In this document: piece by piece, positions 18,366-27,609 of the stretch
Numbering within the stretch: the first letter of the stretch is position 1
Layout: each line of letters starts with the position of its first letter
Source: Halorubrum sodomense
GTDB taxonomy: Archaea; Halobacteriota; Halobacteria; Halobacteriales; Haloferacaceae
Direction: 5' to 3'
Assembly: GCF_900111935.1 (NCBI RefSeq)
Contig: NZ_FOYN01000002.1
Span: 496,001-560,000 of the forward strand
DNA length: 64,000 bases
The notes under the pieces: model-generated
The model's input: the letters and a program-made list of their open reading frames with translations, nothing else
Databases searched by the model: none
Told to the model about the DNA's origin: nothing
Program-made: the position numbers and the translations under genes

Positions 18366-18390
18366 GCGTCGCGCGAGCAGACGTGTGTAT

Positions 18391-18882
18391 ATGAGCAACC
18401 GCGTCGAGGACCTCGAACGGCAGGTCGCGGAGCTACAGGCGGCTGTCAACGGGCTCACCGAGGAGCTCGTCGAAATGAAAGAGCGCGTCCGACAGCTGGA
18501 AGACGAGCGGTCGGTCGCGGTCGAGGCGGACGCGGCCGAGCCGAACGCGGCCGAGCAGGCTGCGGGTTCCGAGGCGGGCGCAGCGGCGTCGGAGACGGAG
18601 GAGCCCGCGACCGAGGAGCCTGCGGCTGGCGACGCCGCGACGCAAGCGGTGTCCGGCGGCGAGCGGACGACCCACTCCGACGACCACGTCGACGTCTTCG
18701 AATCCGTCGAGGGATCGGCCGACGCGGCCGGCGAGGACGAGACGACCGCGGACGACGCGGGTGAGGGAGACGATGTCGTCGTGCCCGAGCAGTCCGCGAC
18801 GACGCCCGACGCGGACGCGTCGACCGACGAGACCGACGACGACGACGGCGAGTCGAGCGACAGCGACATCATCGTCGCGTGA
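18391..18882 (+). CDS. Coiled-coil acidic protein encoded ahead of smc
   Basis: A 163-residue protein with no enzymatic domain. Residues 1-40 form a clear coiled coil (RVEDLERQVAELQAAVNGL with heptad leucines). The rest is an extremely acidic, low-complexity tail rich in Asp, Glu and Ala. It lies 16 bp upstream of smc in the same direction, so it is probably co-transcribed with smc-scpA. The start at 18391 is set by a TATA box 27 nt upstream. An accessory role in SMC function is suggested only by position. Confidence 0.75.
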   Translation: MSNRVEDLERQVAELQAAVNGLTEELVEMKERVRQLEDERSVAVEADAAEPNAAEQAAGSEAGAAASETEEPATEEPAAGDAATQAVSGGERTTHSDDHVDVFESVEGSADAAGEDETTADDAGEGDDVVVPEQSATTPDADASTDETDDDDGESSDSDIIVA

Positions 18883-18898
18883 GCGGTCGTCCGACCTA

Positions 18899-21800
18899 AT
18901 GCACATCACTGAAGTCGTTCTGGACGGGTTCAAGAGCTTCGGGCGGACGACGAGGATCCCCTTCTACGAGGACTTCACCGTCGTCACGGGACCGAACGGC
19001 TCCGGGAAGTCAAACATCATCGACGGGGTGTTGTTCGCGCTCGGACTCGCCCGCACCCGCGGGATCCGCGCCAAGAAGCTCACCGACCTCATCTACAACC
19101 CCGGCCACGACGACGGCGAGGCCGCGGACGGGCCGAACGAGGCCTCCGTCACGGTCGTGCTCTCCAACGAGGACGGGACTCTTGACCGGTCGCAGGTGGT
19201 CTCCGCCGCCGGCACGGAGAACGTCGGCGACGTCTCCGAGATCACGATCAAGCGCCGCGTGAAGGAGACCGAGGACAACTACTACTCGTACTACTACCTC
19301 AACGGGCGCTCGGTGAACCTCTCGGACGTCCAGGATCTGCTCGCGGCGGCGGGCGTCACCCCGGAGGGGTACAACGTGGTGATGCAGGGCGACGTCACCG
19401 AGATCATCAACATGACTCCCTACCAGCGCCGGGGGATCGTCGACGAGATCGCCGGCGTCGCGGAGTTCGACGAGAAGAAGGCGGCCGCCTACGAGGAGCT
19501 CGATACCGTCGAAGACCGGATCGGCGAGGCCGACCTCCGCATCGGCGAGAAGGAGGACCGGCTCGATCAGCTCGCGGACGAGCGCGAGACCGCCCTCCAG
19601 TACCGGGAGCTCCGCGACGAGCTCGAGGAGTACCGGGGGTTCCGGAAGGCCTCCGAGCTCGAGGAGAAGCGCGACGCGCTCGCGGGCGTCGAGGACGACG
19701 TCGACGAGGCGGAGGCGGACCTCGCTGACCGCCGCGAAGAGCTCGACGCCAGACAGGGAAGGCTCACGCGCTTAGAGGAGGACTTAGCGGACCTCAACCA
19801 CGAGATCGAGACGAAGGGAGAAGACGAACAGATCGCGATCCGCTCGGAGATAGAGGAGATCAAAGGCGAGGTCTCGCGGCTGGAGGACAAGATCGAGTCG
19901 GCCGAGTCGCGCGCCGAGTCGGCCGAGAACGACCGCCGGCAGGCGTTCGTCCAGATCGACCGGAAGGAGGAGAAAATCGAGGAGTTGGACGGCGAGATCC
20001 GCGAGACGAAAGTGGAGAAGGCGTCGGTGAAATCGGAGCTCGCGACGAAGCGCTCCGAGCTGGCCGACGTCGAGGCCGAGATCGAGGGCGCCGACACCGA
20101 GTTCGACGAGCTGAAAGCCGAGCTGTCGGAGAAGAAGGAGGCGGTCGAGTCGCTCCGCGAGGAGAAAAACGAGACGCAACGCGAGAAGGACCGGCTGCTC
20201 GACGAGGCCCGCCGGCGCTCGAACGCGGTGACCGAGGCCCGCGAGGAGCTGGAGGACGCCCGGGAGTCGATCCCGGAGCACAAGGCGCGGATCTCCGAGC
20301 TGAAAGGCGAGCTCGACAAGGCCGAAAAGAACCGGGAGACGATCGAGGACGCGGTCGCCGACCTCTTCTCGGAGAAGGCCGAGACGGAGGAACGCCTCGA
20401 GGAGATCGAGGAGACGCTCCGCGAGAAGCAGAACGAGTACGCCAAGTTGGAGGCGGCCGCCGACGAGCGCGGCGACGCCTCCTGGCCCCGGGCGGTCACC
20501 GAGGTGAAGAACGGCGGCATCGACGGCGTCCACGGCGCGGTCGGAGAGCTGGGGTCGGTCGCGGCCGAGTACGCCGAGGCCTGCGAGACCGCCGCGGGGG
20601 GCCGCCTGGCGAACGTCGTCGTCGACGACGACGGCGTCGGCTCGACCTGTATCGACTACCTCAAGCGGCGCAACGCGGGCCGGGCGACGTTCCTCCCCAT
20701 CTCGAAGATGGACGACCGGAGCCTGCCGCGGAAGCCCTCGCTCCCCGGCGTCGTCGACTTCGCGCGCAACCTCGTCGACTACGACGCGGAGTACGAGTCG
20801 ATCTTCTCGTACGTGCTCGGCTCGACGCTCGTCGTCGAGGACATGTCGACCGCCCGCGAGCTGATGGGTGACTTCCGGATGGTGACGCTCGACGGCGACC
20901 TCGTCGAGAAGTCGGGCGCGATGACCGGCGGCTCGGGCGGCGGTTCCCGCTACTCGTTCACGAAGTCCGGCGGCGGCAAGCTCGAGCGGCTCGCGACGGA
21001 GATATCGGACCTCGAAGACGAGCGGCAGTCGGTTCAGGCGGAGATCGACGCGCTCGACGACGACATCGAGGACGCGCGCGACCGGAAGGCCGACGCGGCC
21101 GAGCGCGTCCGGTCGCTGGAGGCGGACGTCGAGCGCGCAGAGGACGACCTCGCGGACGCGGAAGCCCGGATCGAGGAGCTGGAGGCGGAGCTGGAGGAGC
21201 TGGAGGCGGAACGCGAGTCGGTCGACGAGCAGATGACGGCGTTGGACGAGGAGCTCGCGGCGACCGACGCCGAGATCGACGAGCTCGCCGGGGAGATCGA
21301 CGACATCGAGGCCGAGCTCGCGGACTCGAAGATCCCGGAGCTCTCCGAGCGCGCCGACGAGGTCCGCGCCGAGATCGACGATCTGGAGGACCGGATGGAC
21401 TCGTTCGACAGCCGGATCAACGAGCTGGAGTTGGAGAAGGGGTACGCCGAGGACGCCCTGGACGACCTCCACGACGACGTCGAGGAGGCGCAGAACGCGA
21501 AGGCGGAGGCGGAGGCGGCGATCGCCGAGCACGAGGCCGCGATCGAGGAGAAGGAGGCGGAACTCGACGAGAAGCAGGAGGCGATCGCCGACCTAGAGGC
21601 GGAACTCACCGAGCTGAAAAGCGACCGCGAGGAGCTCCGCGAGGAGATCCGCGAGGCGACCCAACAGCGCGACGAGCAGCGGTCGCTCGTCGCCGAGGTG
21701 GAGTCGGACCTGTCGGACCTCACCGACCGCCGCGACCGCCTGGAGTGGGAGATCGACGAGCTGGAGTCGCAGGTCGGCGCCTACGACGCCGACGAGATCC

Positions 21801-22483
21801 CCGACCTCGACGAGGTGGAGTCGCGGATCGAGGAGCTGGAGGCCGAGATGGAGGCGCTAGAGCCCGTGAACATGCTCGCGATCGACGAGTACGAGGAGGT
21901 ACAGGAGGCGCTGTCCGAGATCCAGGAGCGCCGGGACGTGCTCGTCGAGGAGCGCGACGCCATCGAGGAGCGCATCGAGGGGTACGAGGCCGCGAAGAAG
22001 GAGACGTTCATGGAGACGTTCGAGTCGATCAACGATCACTTCGAGGACATTTTCGCGCGACTCTCGGCCGGCAGCGGCGAACTCGTCTTGGAGAACCCCG
22101 AAGAGCCCTTCGAGGAGGGGCTGACGATGAAGGCCCAGCCCGCGGACAAGCCGGTCCAGCGCCTCGACGCGATGAGCGGCGGCGAGAAGTCGCTCACCGC
22201 CCTCTCGTTCATCTTCGCCGTCCAGCGCCACAACCCGGCGCCGTTCTACGCGCTCGACGAGATCGACGCGTTCCTCGACGCGGTCAACGCCGAGCGCGTC
22301 GGCGAGATGATCGAGGAGCTGGCCGAGGAGGCCCAGTTCGTCGTCGTCGGCCACCGCTCGGCGCTGTTGGAGCGCTCGGACCGCGCCATCGGCGTCACGA
22401 TGCAGGGCGACAACCTCTCGGCGGTGACCGGGATGCAGTTCGGCGACGACGCCGACGAGGAGGGGGTGAGCGCGGATGACTGA
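18899..22483 (+). CDS. smc: Chromosome segregation protein SMC
   Basis: A 1194-residue structural-maintenance-of-chromosomes ATPase that forms a ring to organise DNA. Order: N-terminal head with Walker A GPNGSGKSN (31-39), long coiled coil, hinge at about residues 540-680 with GVHGAVGELGSV and ARELMGDFRMVTLDGDLVE (split around 650), the glycine-rich hinge exit TGGSGGGS, second coiled coil, then signature DAMSGGEKSLTALS (about 1090) and Walker B ALDEIDAFLD. The true start is the ATG at 18899 (MHITEVVLDGFKSFG); the longer open frame overlaps the preceding gene. The stop overlaps scpA by 8 bp. Confidence 0.97.
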   Translation: MHITEVVLDGFKSFGRTTRIPFYEDFTVVTGPNGSGKSNIIDGVLFALGLARTRGIRAKKLTDLIYNPGHDDGEAADGPNEASVTVVLSNEDGTLDRSQVVSAAGTENVGDVSEITIKRRVKETEDNYYSYYYLNGRSVNLSDVQDLLAAAGVTPEGYNVVMQGDVTEIINMTPYQRRGIVDEIAGVAEFDEKKAAAYEELDTVEDRIGEADLRIGEKEDRLDQLADERETALQYRELRDELEEYRGFRKASELEEKRDALAGVEDDVDEAEADLADRREELDARQGRLTRLEEDLADLNHEIETKGEDEQIAIRSEIEEIKGEVSRLEDKIESAESRAESAENDRRQAFVQIDRKEEKIEELDGEIRETKVEKASVKSELATKRSELADVEAEIEGADTEFDELKAELSEKKEAVESLREEKNETQREKDRLLDEARRRSNAVTEAREELEDARESIPEHKARISELKGELDKAEKNRETIEDAVADLFSEKAETEERLEEIEETLREKQNEYAKLEAAADERGDASWPRAVTEVKNGGIDGVHGAVGELGSVAAEYAEACETAAGGRLANVVVDDDGVGSTCIDYLKRRNAGRATFLPISKMDDRSLPRKPSLPGVVDFARNLVDYDAEYESIFSYVLGSTLVVEDMSTARELMGDFRMVTLDGDLVEKSGAMTGGSGGGSRYSFTKSGGGKLERLATEISDLEDERQSVQAEIDALDDDIEDARDRKADAAERVRSLEADVERAEDDLADAEARIEELEAELEELEAERESVDEQMTALDEELAATDAEIDELAGEIDDIEAELADSKIPELSERADEVRAEIDDLEDRMDSFDSRINELELEKGYAEDALDDLHDDVEEAQNAKAEAEAAIAEHEAAIEEKEAELDEKQEAIADLEAELTELKSDREELREEIREATQQRDEQRSLVAEVESDLSDLTDRRDRLEWEIDELESQVGAYDADEIPDLDEVESRIEELEAEMEALEPVNMLAIDEYEEVQEALSEIQERRDVLVEERDAIEERIEGYEAAKKETFMETFESINDHFEDIFARLSAGSGELVLENPEEPFEEGLTMKAQPADKPVQRLDAMSGGEKSLTALSFIFAVQRHNPAPFYALDEIDAFLDAVNAERVGEMIEELAEEAQFVVVGHRSALLERSDRAIGVTMQGDNLSAVTGMQFGDDADEEGVSADD

Positions 22484-23498
22484 GGAGGGAAGCGACGGCG
22501 CGCCGGGCTCGGACGCCGACGGCGGCGTCCCGGACCTCGACCTGACGAGCGAGCGCGACGGCGCGGATCCGTTCGCTGACGACGGGCCCGACGCGGACGG
22601 TCCCGATTCGGCGGACGGCTCCGAGTCGGCAGCCGAATCCTCCCCGGACGGGACCGACGGATCCGCCCCCGACGTGGACGCGTCTCCCCCGGACGGGACC
22701 GACGACGACGAGGTCGAGCCCGTCGAACTCCTCGTCCAGCTCGCCGAGGAGGGCGAGATCGAGCCGTGGGACATCGACATCGTCCAGGTGACGGACGCGT
22801 TCTTGGAGAAGCTCGACGAGACGGACCTCCGGACGACCGGGCGGGCGCTGTTCTACGCCAGCGTCCTGCTCCGGATGAAGAGCGACGGAATGTTAGCCGA
22901 CGACGACGAGGACGAGGAGCCCGAGCCGGAGCCGTGGGAGGTCGCGATGGAGGGCGGCGAGCCCGACCCGGCCGCCGACGGCTTCGATCCCGTCGACAAA
23001 CTCGAAGCGGAGATGGACCGCCGGCTCGACCGCAAGAACACTCGCGGGTCGCCGGAGACGCTCGACGAGCTGGTCCGCGAGCTGCGCGAGGCCGAGCGCG
23101 GCTCGTGGTGGAAGGACTCCCGGGAGTACGACACCTCGGAGTCGCCGCACGGCCACGCCCGCGGCACGCAGACGCTCGACTACCGCGACGGCGACGAGTT
23201 CCGGGAGGACGGGGAGCCGACCGCGGGCGAGGCGACCGACCGCACCCACGACGAGGACATCGAGGAGGTCATCGTGGAGATCGACAACGCCCTCCGGACC
23301 CGCTTCGACCGCGGGCGCACCGAGGTGCTGTTCGCGGAGATAGAATCCGCCGGCGGGCGCCCGTTCATGACGTACCTCGCGCTGCTGTTCATGGCCCACC
23401 GCGGCTCGGTCCGGCTCCAGCAGGACGACTTCTTCGGCGACCTGTGGGTGAAGGACCCGGCGGCGATGGCCGGCGAGTCGGAAGCGATCGCGGACTGA
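22476..23498 (+). CDS. scpA: Kleisin subunit ScpA of the SMC complex
   Basis: The kleisin that bridges the two SMC heads. In this 340-residue protein the first 75 residues are a disordered acidic leader. The N-terminal kleisin helix region is VELLVQLAEEGEIEPWDIDI. The C-terminal winged helix includes RFDRGRTEVLFAEIES and TYLALLFMAHRGSVRLQQDD. It starts inside the last codons of smc, indicating coupled translation. No scpB is adjacent. Confidence 0.93.
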   Translation: MTEEGSDGAPGSDADGGVPDLDLTSERDGADPFADDGPDADGPDSADGSESAAESSPDGTDGSAPDVDASPPDGTDDDEVEPVELLVQLAEEGEIEPWDIDIVQVTDAFLEKLDETDLRTTGRALFYASVLLRMKSDGMLADDDEDEEPEPEPWEVAMEGGEPDPAADGFDPVDKLEAEMDRRLDRKNTRGSPETLDELVRELREAERGSWWKDSREYDTSESPHGHARGTQTLDYRDGDEFREDGEPTAGEATDRTHDEDIEEVIVEIDNALRTRFDRGRTEVLFAEIESAGGRPFMTYLALLFMAHRGSVRLQQDDFFGDLWVKDPAAMAGESEAIAD

Positions 23499-23574
23499 TA
23501 CGCGTTTAAGAGGATAGCTGTCTCCAGAACCCTCGCCGTTCTCCTATCCGTAGATAACACCGGACGTTCTGTGA

Positions 23575-23890
23575 ACTCTTCTGAAGCCCCAGCCGCTCGC
23601 TTATAAATGGCTGATAGATGATCGCCGGAGAACATCTCCAAAGCCCCAGCCGCGCTCGACTCCCACAGCTCGCTGCGGTCCTCGGTCAGTCACTTCGTTC
23701 CCTCCCTGTGGTCCTTGCGTCGCTGGGGTTCGTCGAGCGCGGCTGCCCCTTTGAGTCCCACCCAACCACACAGCACCGCACCTCACACCTCCCCAGCCTC
23801 GTCGCTGGCGCCGTATACGGCGCCAGCGACTCCCTCGCGCGTGCTGTCTCGCGGCCGCCGAGGGCGGCCGCTCGCAGGCGCGCGCCACCG
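23575..23890 (+). repeat. Dispersed structured element, copy B
   Basis: This copy occupies most of the 402-bp gap between scpA and the convergent MTA phosphorylase gene, ending about 10 bp from the latter's stop. There are two head units; between them lies TTATAAAT (23601-23608). The mini-hairpin GGAGA-ACA-TCTCC is at 23627-23639. Stem 1 is AGCCGCGCTCGAC (23648-23660) with GTCGAGCGCGGCT (23732-23744). The conserved block GCCCCTTTGAGTCCCACCC follows. Stem 2 is a perfect 30-bp palindrome (23801-23830). Stem 3 is GCGGCCGCC-GAG-GGCGGCCGC (23851-23871) inside GCGCGTGC/GCGCGCGC, the latter needing one G-U pair. Confidence 0.85.
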
Positions 23891-23900
23891 CCTCGTCTAT

Positions 23901-24782
23901 TTATAAATAATCGCCCAGCAGCGGCTCGACGCGTTCTTTGGTTTCTTCCGGAATCGCCTCGGTCGGCGTGTTGACGGTGCCCTCCAGTGACGTGTGCGCG
24001 TCGCACTCCAGATCCTCGGGGAGCGACCGTACGGCCTCCTCGACGGCGGCTTTGATCGCCGTCTGGTTCTTCTCGGCGTTTTCGAGGACCTCTTCGAGCG
24101 TCACCTCGCTGTCCGCCTTCCAGACGTCGTAGTCGGTGACGCCGGCGATCGTCGCGTACGCGATCTCGGCCTCGCGGGCCAGCTTCGCCTCCGGGATCGC
24201 GGTCATGCCGACGAGGTCCCAGCCCTGGCGCTTGTAGAACTCCGACTCCGCGCGCGTCGAGTACTGCGGCCCCTCGATACAGACGTAGGTACCGCCCTTC
24301 ACGACCTTCGTGTCGGCGGCGTCCCCGTCGGCGCCCACCGCGGACTCCGCGGCCTCGGTGAGGTGGTCGACGAGTTCTGGACTATAGGGGTCCGCGAACG
24401 GCTGGTGGACGACGACCCCGTCGCCGTAGAAGGAGAGCTCGCGGCCCTTCGTCCGGTCGTAGATCTGGTCCGGGACGACGAGCGTCCCCGGCTCGAGCTC
24501 CTCCTTCAGGCTTCCCACCGCGTTCGACGCGAACACGTGGGTGACGCCGGCCTTCTTGAGGGCGTACATGTTGGCGCGGTACGGGAGGTCCGTCGGCGAG
24601 GCGCCGTGGTCCGAGCCGTGGCGCGGGAGGAACGCCACCTCGCGGCCCGTGTCTGCGAACTCACCGATCGTCACCGCGTCGCTCGGCGCGCCGTAGGGCG
24701 TGTCGTACTCGACCTCGCGCACGTCGTTCAGGGGGAGCGCGTCGTAGATGCCGCTGCCGCCGATGAAGCCGATAGTTCCCAT
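23901..24782 (-). CDS. mtnP: S-methyl-5'-thioadenosine phosphorylase
   Basis: A 293-residue purine-nucleoside-phosphorylase-family enzyme that splits methylthioadenosine into adenine and methylthioribose-1-phosphate in methionine salvage. Markers are IGFIGGSGIYD at the N-terminus, FLPRHGSDHGASPTDLPYR and the signature GTYVCIEGPQYSTRAES. The ATG at 24782 is supported by a TATA sequence (minus-strand CGTATAAGTGG) about 25 nt upstream. The stop codon lies within an AT-rich TTATAAATAA run next to repeat copy B. Confidence 0.94.
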   Translation of the reverse strand: MGTIGFIGGSGIYDALPLNDVREVEYDTPYGAPSDAVTIGEFADTGREVAFLPRHGSDHGASPTDLPYRANMYALKKAGVTHVFASNAVGSLKEELEPGTLVVPDQIYDRTKGRELSFYGDGVVVHQPFADPYSPELVDHLTEAAESAVGADGDAADTKVVKGGTYVCIEGPQYSTRAESEFYKRQGWDLVGMTAIPEAKLAREAEIAYATIAGVTDYDVWKADSEVTLEEVLENAEKNQTAIKAAVEEAVRSLPEDLECDAHTSLEGTVNTPTEAIPEETKERVEPLLGDYL

Positions 24783-24846
24783 ACCGGGAGTGCGCCCGCT
24801 CGCCACTTATACGGACCGAACCCCGTCGCTCGGGGCCTCGGTCCGC

Positions 24847-25845
24847 TCACAGCAGCCAGCGCACGGCCGCGAGCGCGACCGCGCTCACGACGAGCAAGTG
24901 AACCAACACCGCGCCGACGGGCGCGGGGCCCACCGCGCGCATGTCGTCGATCCGGATCGAGAGCCCGAGGCCGACGAACGCGAGCGCGAACAGCGCGTCC
25001 GACACCCGCCCGATCGACGCCAGCGCGGCCGGCGAGAGCAGTCCGCTGTTGGCGACCGCCGCGACGGCGAGGAAGCCGAGGAGGAACTTCGGGAACTCCG
25101 CCCACAGCCGTCGCACGCCCGGATCCGCCGCGGAGCGAGCCGTGTACGCGACCGAGTACGCGACCGCGACGCCGCCGAGCAGCGAGTTGCGCGCCAGCTT
25201 CGTCACGGTCGCCCACTGGCCCGCCTCGGGGGAGTAGGCGAACCCCGCGGCCGCGACGGGGCCGGTCGAGAACATGCTCACGCCCGCCCAGACGCCGAAC
25301 TGCCGGCCGGTGAGGCCGAGCCACTCGCCCGCCAGCGGGAACGCGACGAGGGTCACCGCGTCGAACAGGAGGATCGTCGCGGCCGCGAAGGTGATCGAGG
25401 CCCCGCGGGCGTCCAGCACCCTCCCGATCGCGACGACCGCGGAGACGCCGCAGATGCTCGCCCCGGCCGCGAGCAGCGAGGAGGTGGGCGATTCGATCCG
25501 GAAGAGGACGCGCGCGACGACCTCCGCGAACAGGAGTCCGCCCGCGACGAACGCCACCACGAGACCGAGGACGGTCGGGCCGGCGGCCAGGAACTCCTCG
25601 ACCGCGACCGCCGCGCCGAGCAGCACGATCCCGGTCTCCAAGAACAGCTTGTCGGCGCCGACGCCCGGCTCCGCGACCTCGGGGATTCCGACCGAGTTCC
25701 CGACGCCGACGCCGATCGCGACGGCGACGACGAGCGGTTGGATCCCGGGAACGGCGCCCGCGACGACCGTCGCCGCGACGGCGCCGCCCGCGAGCAGCGC
25801 GAGGCCGGGCAGGTACGCCCGGATCGCCGCCGCGATTCCCGTCAC
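24847..25845 (-). CDS. YeiH/UPF0324-family membrane protein, putative anion exporter
   Basis: A 332-residue membrane protein with about ten hydrophobic helices. It has the family hallmarks GADKLFLETGIVLLGAAVAV and GASICGVSAVVAIG, and ends in an L-rich helix. Homologues are annotated as putative sulfate exporters; evidence for the substrate is weak. The start is a GTG at 25845 overlapping the stop of a small membrane ORF (GTGA), since no ATG fits the conserved N-terminus TGIAAAIRAYLPGLALL. Much longer ATG-started frames run antisense through the HD gene and are not credible. Confidence 0.83.
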   Translation of the reverse strand: MTGIAAAIRAYLPGLALLAGGAVAATVVAGAVPGIQPLVVAVAIGVGVGNSVGIPEVAEPGVGADKLFLETGIVLLGAAVAVEEFLAAGPTVLGLVVAFVAGGLLFAEVVARVLFRIESPTSSLLAAGASICGVSAVVAIGRVLDARGASITFAAATILLFDAVTLVAFPLAGEWLGLTGRQFGVWAGVSMFSTGPVAAAGFAYSPEAGQWATVTKLARNSLLGGVAVAYSVAYTARSAADPGVRRLWAEFPKFLLGFLAVAAVANSGLLSPAALASIGRVSDALFALAFVGLGLSIRIDDMRAVGPAPVGAVLVHLLVVSAVALAAVRWLL

Positions 25846-26003
25846 AGCGCCTGTCCGACGAGGTGCGCGGCGACGATCCCGAGCCCCAACGCGAGCGCCT
25901 GCCAGCCGCGATCGAGCGCGGTCCAGCGATCGACGAGCGAGGGGTCGGCTCCGTCGGTGGCGCCCGACCGCGCGTCCGTTCCGTCGGCGGCGTCCGATTC
26001 CAT
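25842..26003 (-). CDS. Small single-helix membrane protein coupled to the YeiH-type gene
   Basis: A 53-residue protein with an acidic N-terminal half (MESDAADGTDARSG) and one hydrophobic C-terminal helix (WQALALGLGIVAAHLVGQAL). Its TGA overlaps the GTG of the transporter gene by 4 bp. A TATA-like CATAAATGC on the minus strand about 25 nt upstream of this ATG makes it the first gene of the transcript. No family is recognised. It could be a small transporter subunit, or mainly a leader for coupled translation of the GTG-started gene. Confidence 0.6.
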   Translation of the reverse strand: MESDAADGTDARSGATDGADPSLVDRWTALDRGWQALALGLGIVAAHLVGQAL

Positions 26004-26127
26004 ACGCGTGGCTCGGTGCGCTCGCATTTATGCGGTGGGAATCGCGGCGTTCCCGGGGCCGAGGGATCACGGCGCCGAGCGACGACCGAAAGAGGCAGGA
26101 CGCGGGAGGCTGTGGTGCCCACAATCG

Positions 26128-27552
26128 ATGCCCACGACCCAGATCAAAGACTCCGTCCACGGCTACATCCAGCTGCCGGACGCGCTCGTCGAGGGCGTCG
26201 TCGACACGCGGCCGTTCCAGCGGCTGCGGTACGTCCGACAGCTCTCTGCGACCCACCTCGTCTACCCGGGCGCCAACCACACCCGGTTCGAGCACTCGCT
26301 CGGCGTCTACCACCTCGGGCGGACCGTCTTCGAGAACCTCCGCCGACAGTCGTACTTCACCCGGGACGCCGCGGTCGACGAACTCGAGGAGATACAGCGC
26401 ACGCTGGAGTGCGCCTGCCTGCTCCACGACGTGGGCCACCCGCCCTTCTCGCACCTCTCCGAGGGGTTCCTCGACGAGGGGGCCCTTCGGGAGCGCGTCG
26501 CGGAGACCGGCCTGGTCGACGCTTTCGACGCGGCCGGCGTCGGCGGCGCCCCGCTCCGCTCGGCGAACCCGCACGAGCTGCTCGGCTGCGTGATCATCGT
26601 CGAGGAGTACGGCGACGCCCTCCGCGCGTTCGACGTCGACCCCTTCGAGGTGTGCGCGTACGTGCTCGGCTACAGCCTCGCGTACGAGCGCGGCGAGCCG
26701 TGGCAGTACGGCGTCGGCGCGCAGCTGCTCCACTCCCCCATCGACGTGGACCGACTCGACTACATCACCCGCGACAACGAGATGACGGGCGCGGGCGTGT
26801 TGAGCTTCGACGTCGAGCGCATGGTCGACGCGTACACCGCCCACCCCGAGGAGGGTCTCGCGCTCTCGGAGAAGGCGCTGTCGACCATCGGCAACTACCT
26901 CGAAGGGCGGATCGCGTTATACATGTGGGTCACCCAGCACCACAAGTCGGTGTACGCGAACCGGCTCCTCCAGGCGCTGCTGGGGGAGTACGCCGCCGAG
27001 ACCGGGGAGAGTCCCGTCACGGTCGACGGCATCCTAGACCGCGAGCTCGACGACAACGCGGTGCTCGAACGGCTCCGGGTCGCCGCCCGCGAGAACCCCG
27101 ACTCGACGCTCGCGTCGATGTACGACCGCTTCCGCGGGCGGCGCTTCCCCGCCACCTGCTGGAAACACCGGATCGCGCTCGCCGACCGAGTCGGCGGCGA
27201 CCTCGACGACGACCTCCCGGTGGACGGCGACCCGCTCGACGCGTTCACCGACTGGCTCACCGCCGGCGACGACCGCCTGGAGCGACTCCTCGCCGACGCC
27301 CTCGACGTGCCGGTCCACGAGGTGTGGATCGACCGCTCGTACGTCCCTGCCTACGACCCCGACGAGCTGGAGGACATCCCCATCGCGTACGGCGGGACGA
27401 CGCGGTCGGTCGCCGACTGGGGGCTGTACGGCGACCGCGCGTTCGACGTGCCGATCCCCTTCGTGTTCGTTCCCGACGGGACGAAGCGGCGGGCGATCCG
27501 CGTGCTCAGGGAGGCGTTCGTGCGAGAGGTCACGGAGGAAGCGCGCGCCTAG
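26128..27552 (+). CDS. HD-domain phosphohydrolase (SAMHD1/dGTPase-like)
   Basis: A 474-residue HD-superfamily protein resembling SAMHD1-type dNTP triphosphohydrolases. Metal ligands are visible in HTRFEHSLGV, CLLHDVGHPPFSHLSEG and PIDVDRLDYITRD. The start KDSVHGYIQLPD, followed by FQRLRYVRQL, is typical. A continuous open frame extends far upstream but runs antisense through the YeiH-type gene, so the ATG at 26128 is used. It may control dNTP pools; its activity is inferred from motifs only. Confidence 0.88.
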   Translation: MPTTQIKDSVHGYIQLPDALVEGVVDTRPFQRLRYVRQLSATHLVYPGANHTRFEHSLGVYHLGRTVFENLRRQSYFTRDAAVDELEEIQRTLECACLLHDVGHPPFSHLSEGFLDEGALRERVAETGLVDAFDAAGVGGAPLRSANPHELLGCVIIVEEYGDALRAFDVDPFEVCAYVLGYSLAYERGEPWQYGVGAQLLHSPIDVDRLDYITRDNEMTGAGVLSFDVERMVDAYTAHPEEGLALSEKALSTIGNYLEGRIALYMWVTQHHKSVYANRLLQALLGEYAAETGESPVTVDGILDRELDDNAVLERLRVAARENPDSTLASMYDRFRGRRFPATCWKHRIALADRVGGDLDDDLPVDGDPLDAFTDWLTAGDDRLERLLADALDVPVHEVWIDRSYVPAYDPDELEDIPIAYGGTTRSVADWGLYGDRAFDVPIPFVFVPDGTKRRAIRVLREAFVREVTEEARA

Positions 27553-27609
27553 AGCCGTGTTCGTTACTCGGACGGATGGCGGCGAAGGACCGGCCGGTCC
27601 CCGGACGGA

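Noticed and set aside
24748-26127. A 934-residue frame joining this stretch to the HD-domain gene
   Set aside because: The upstream part runs antisense through the YeiH-type transporter and has unnatural composition; the HD protein starts naturally at ATG 26128.
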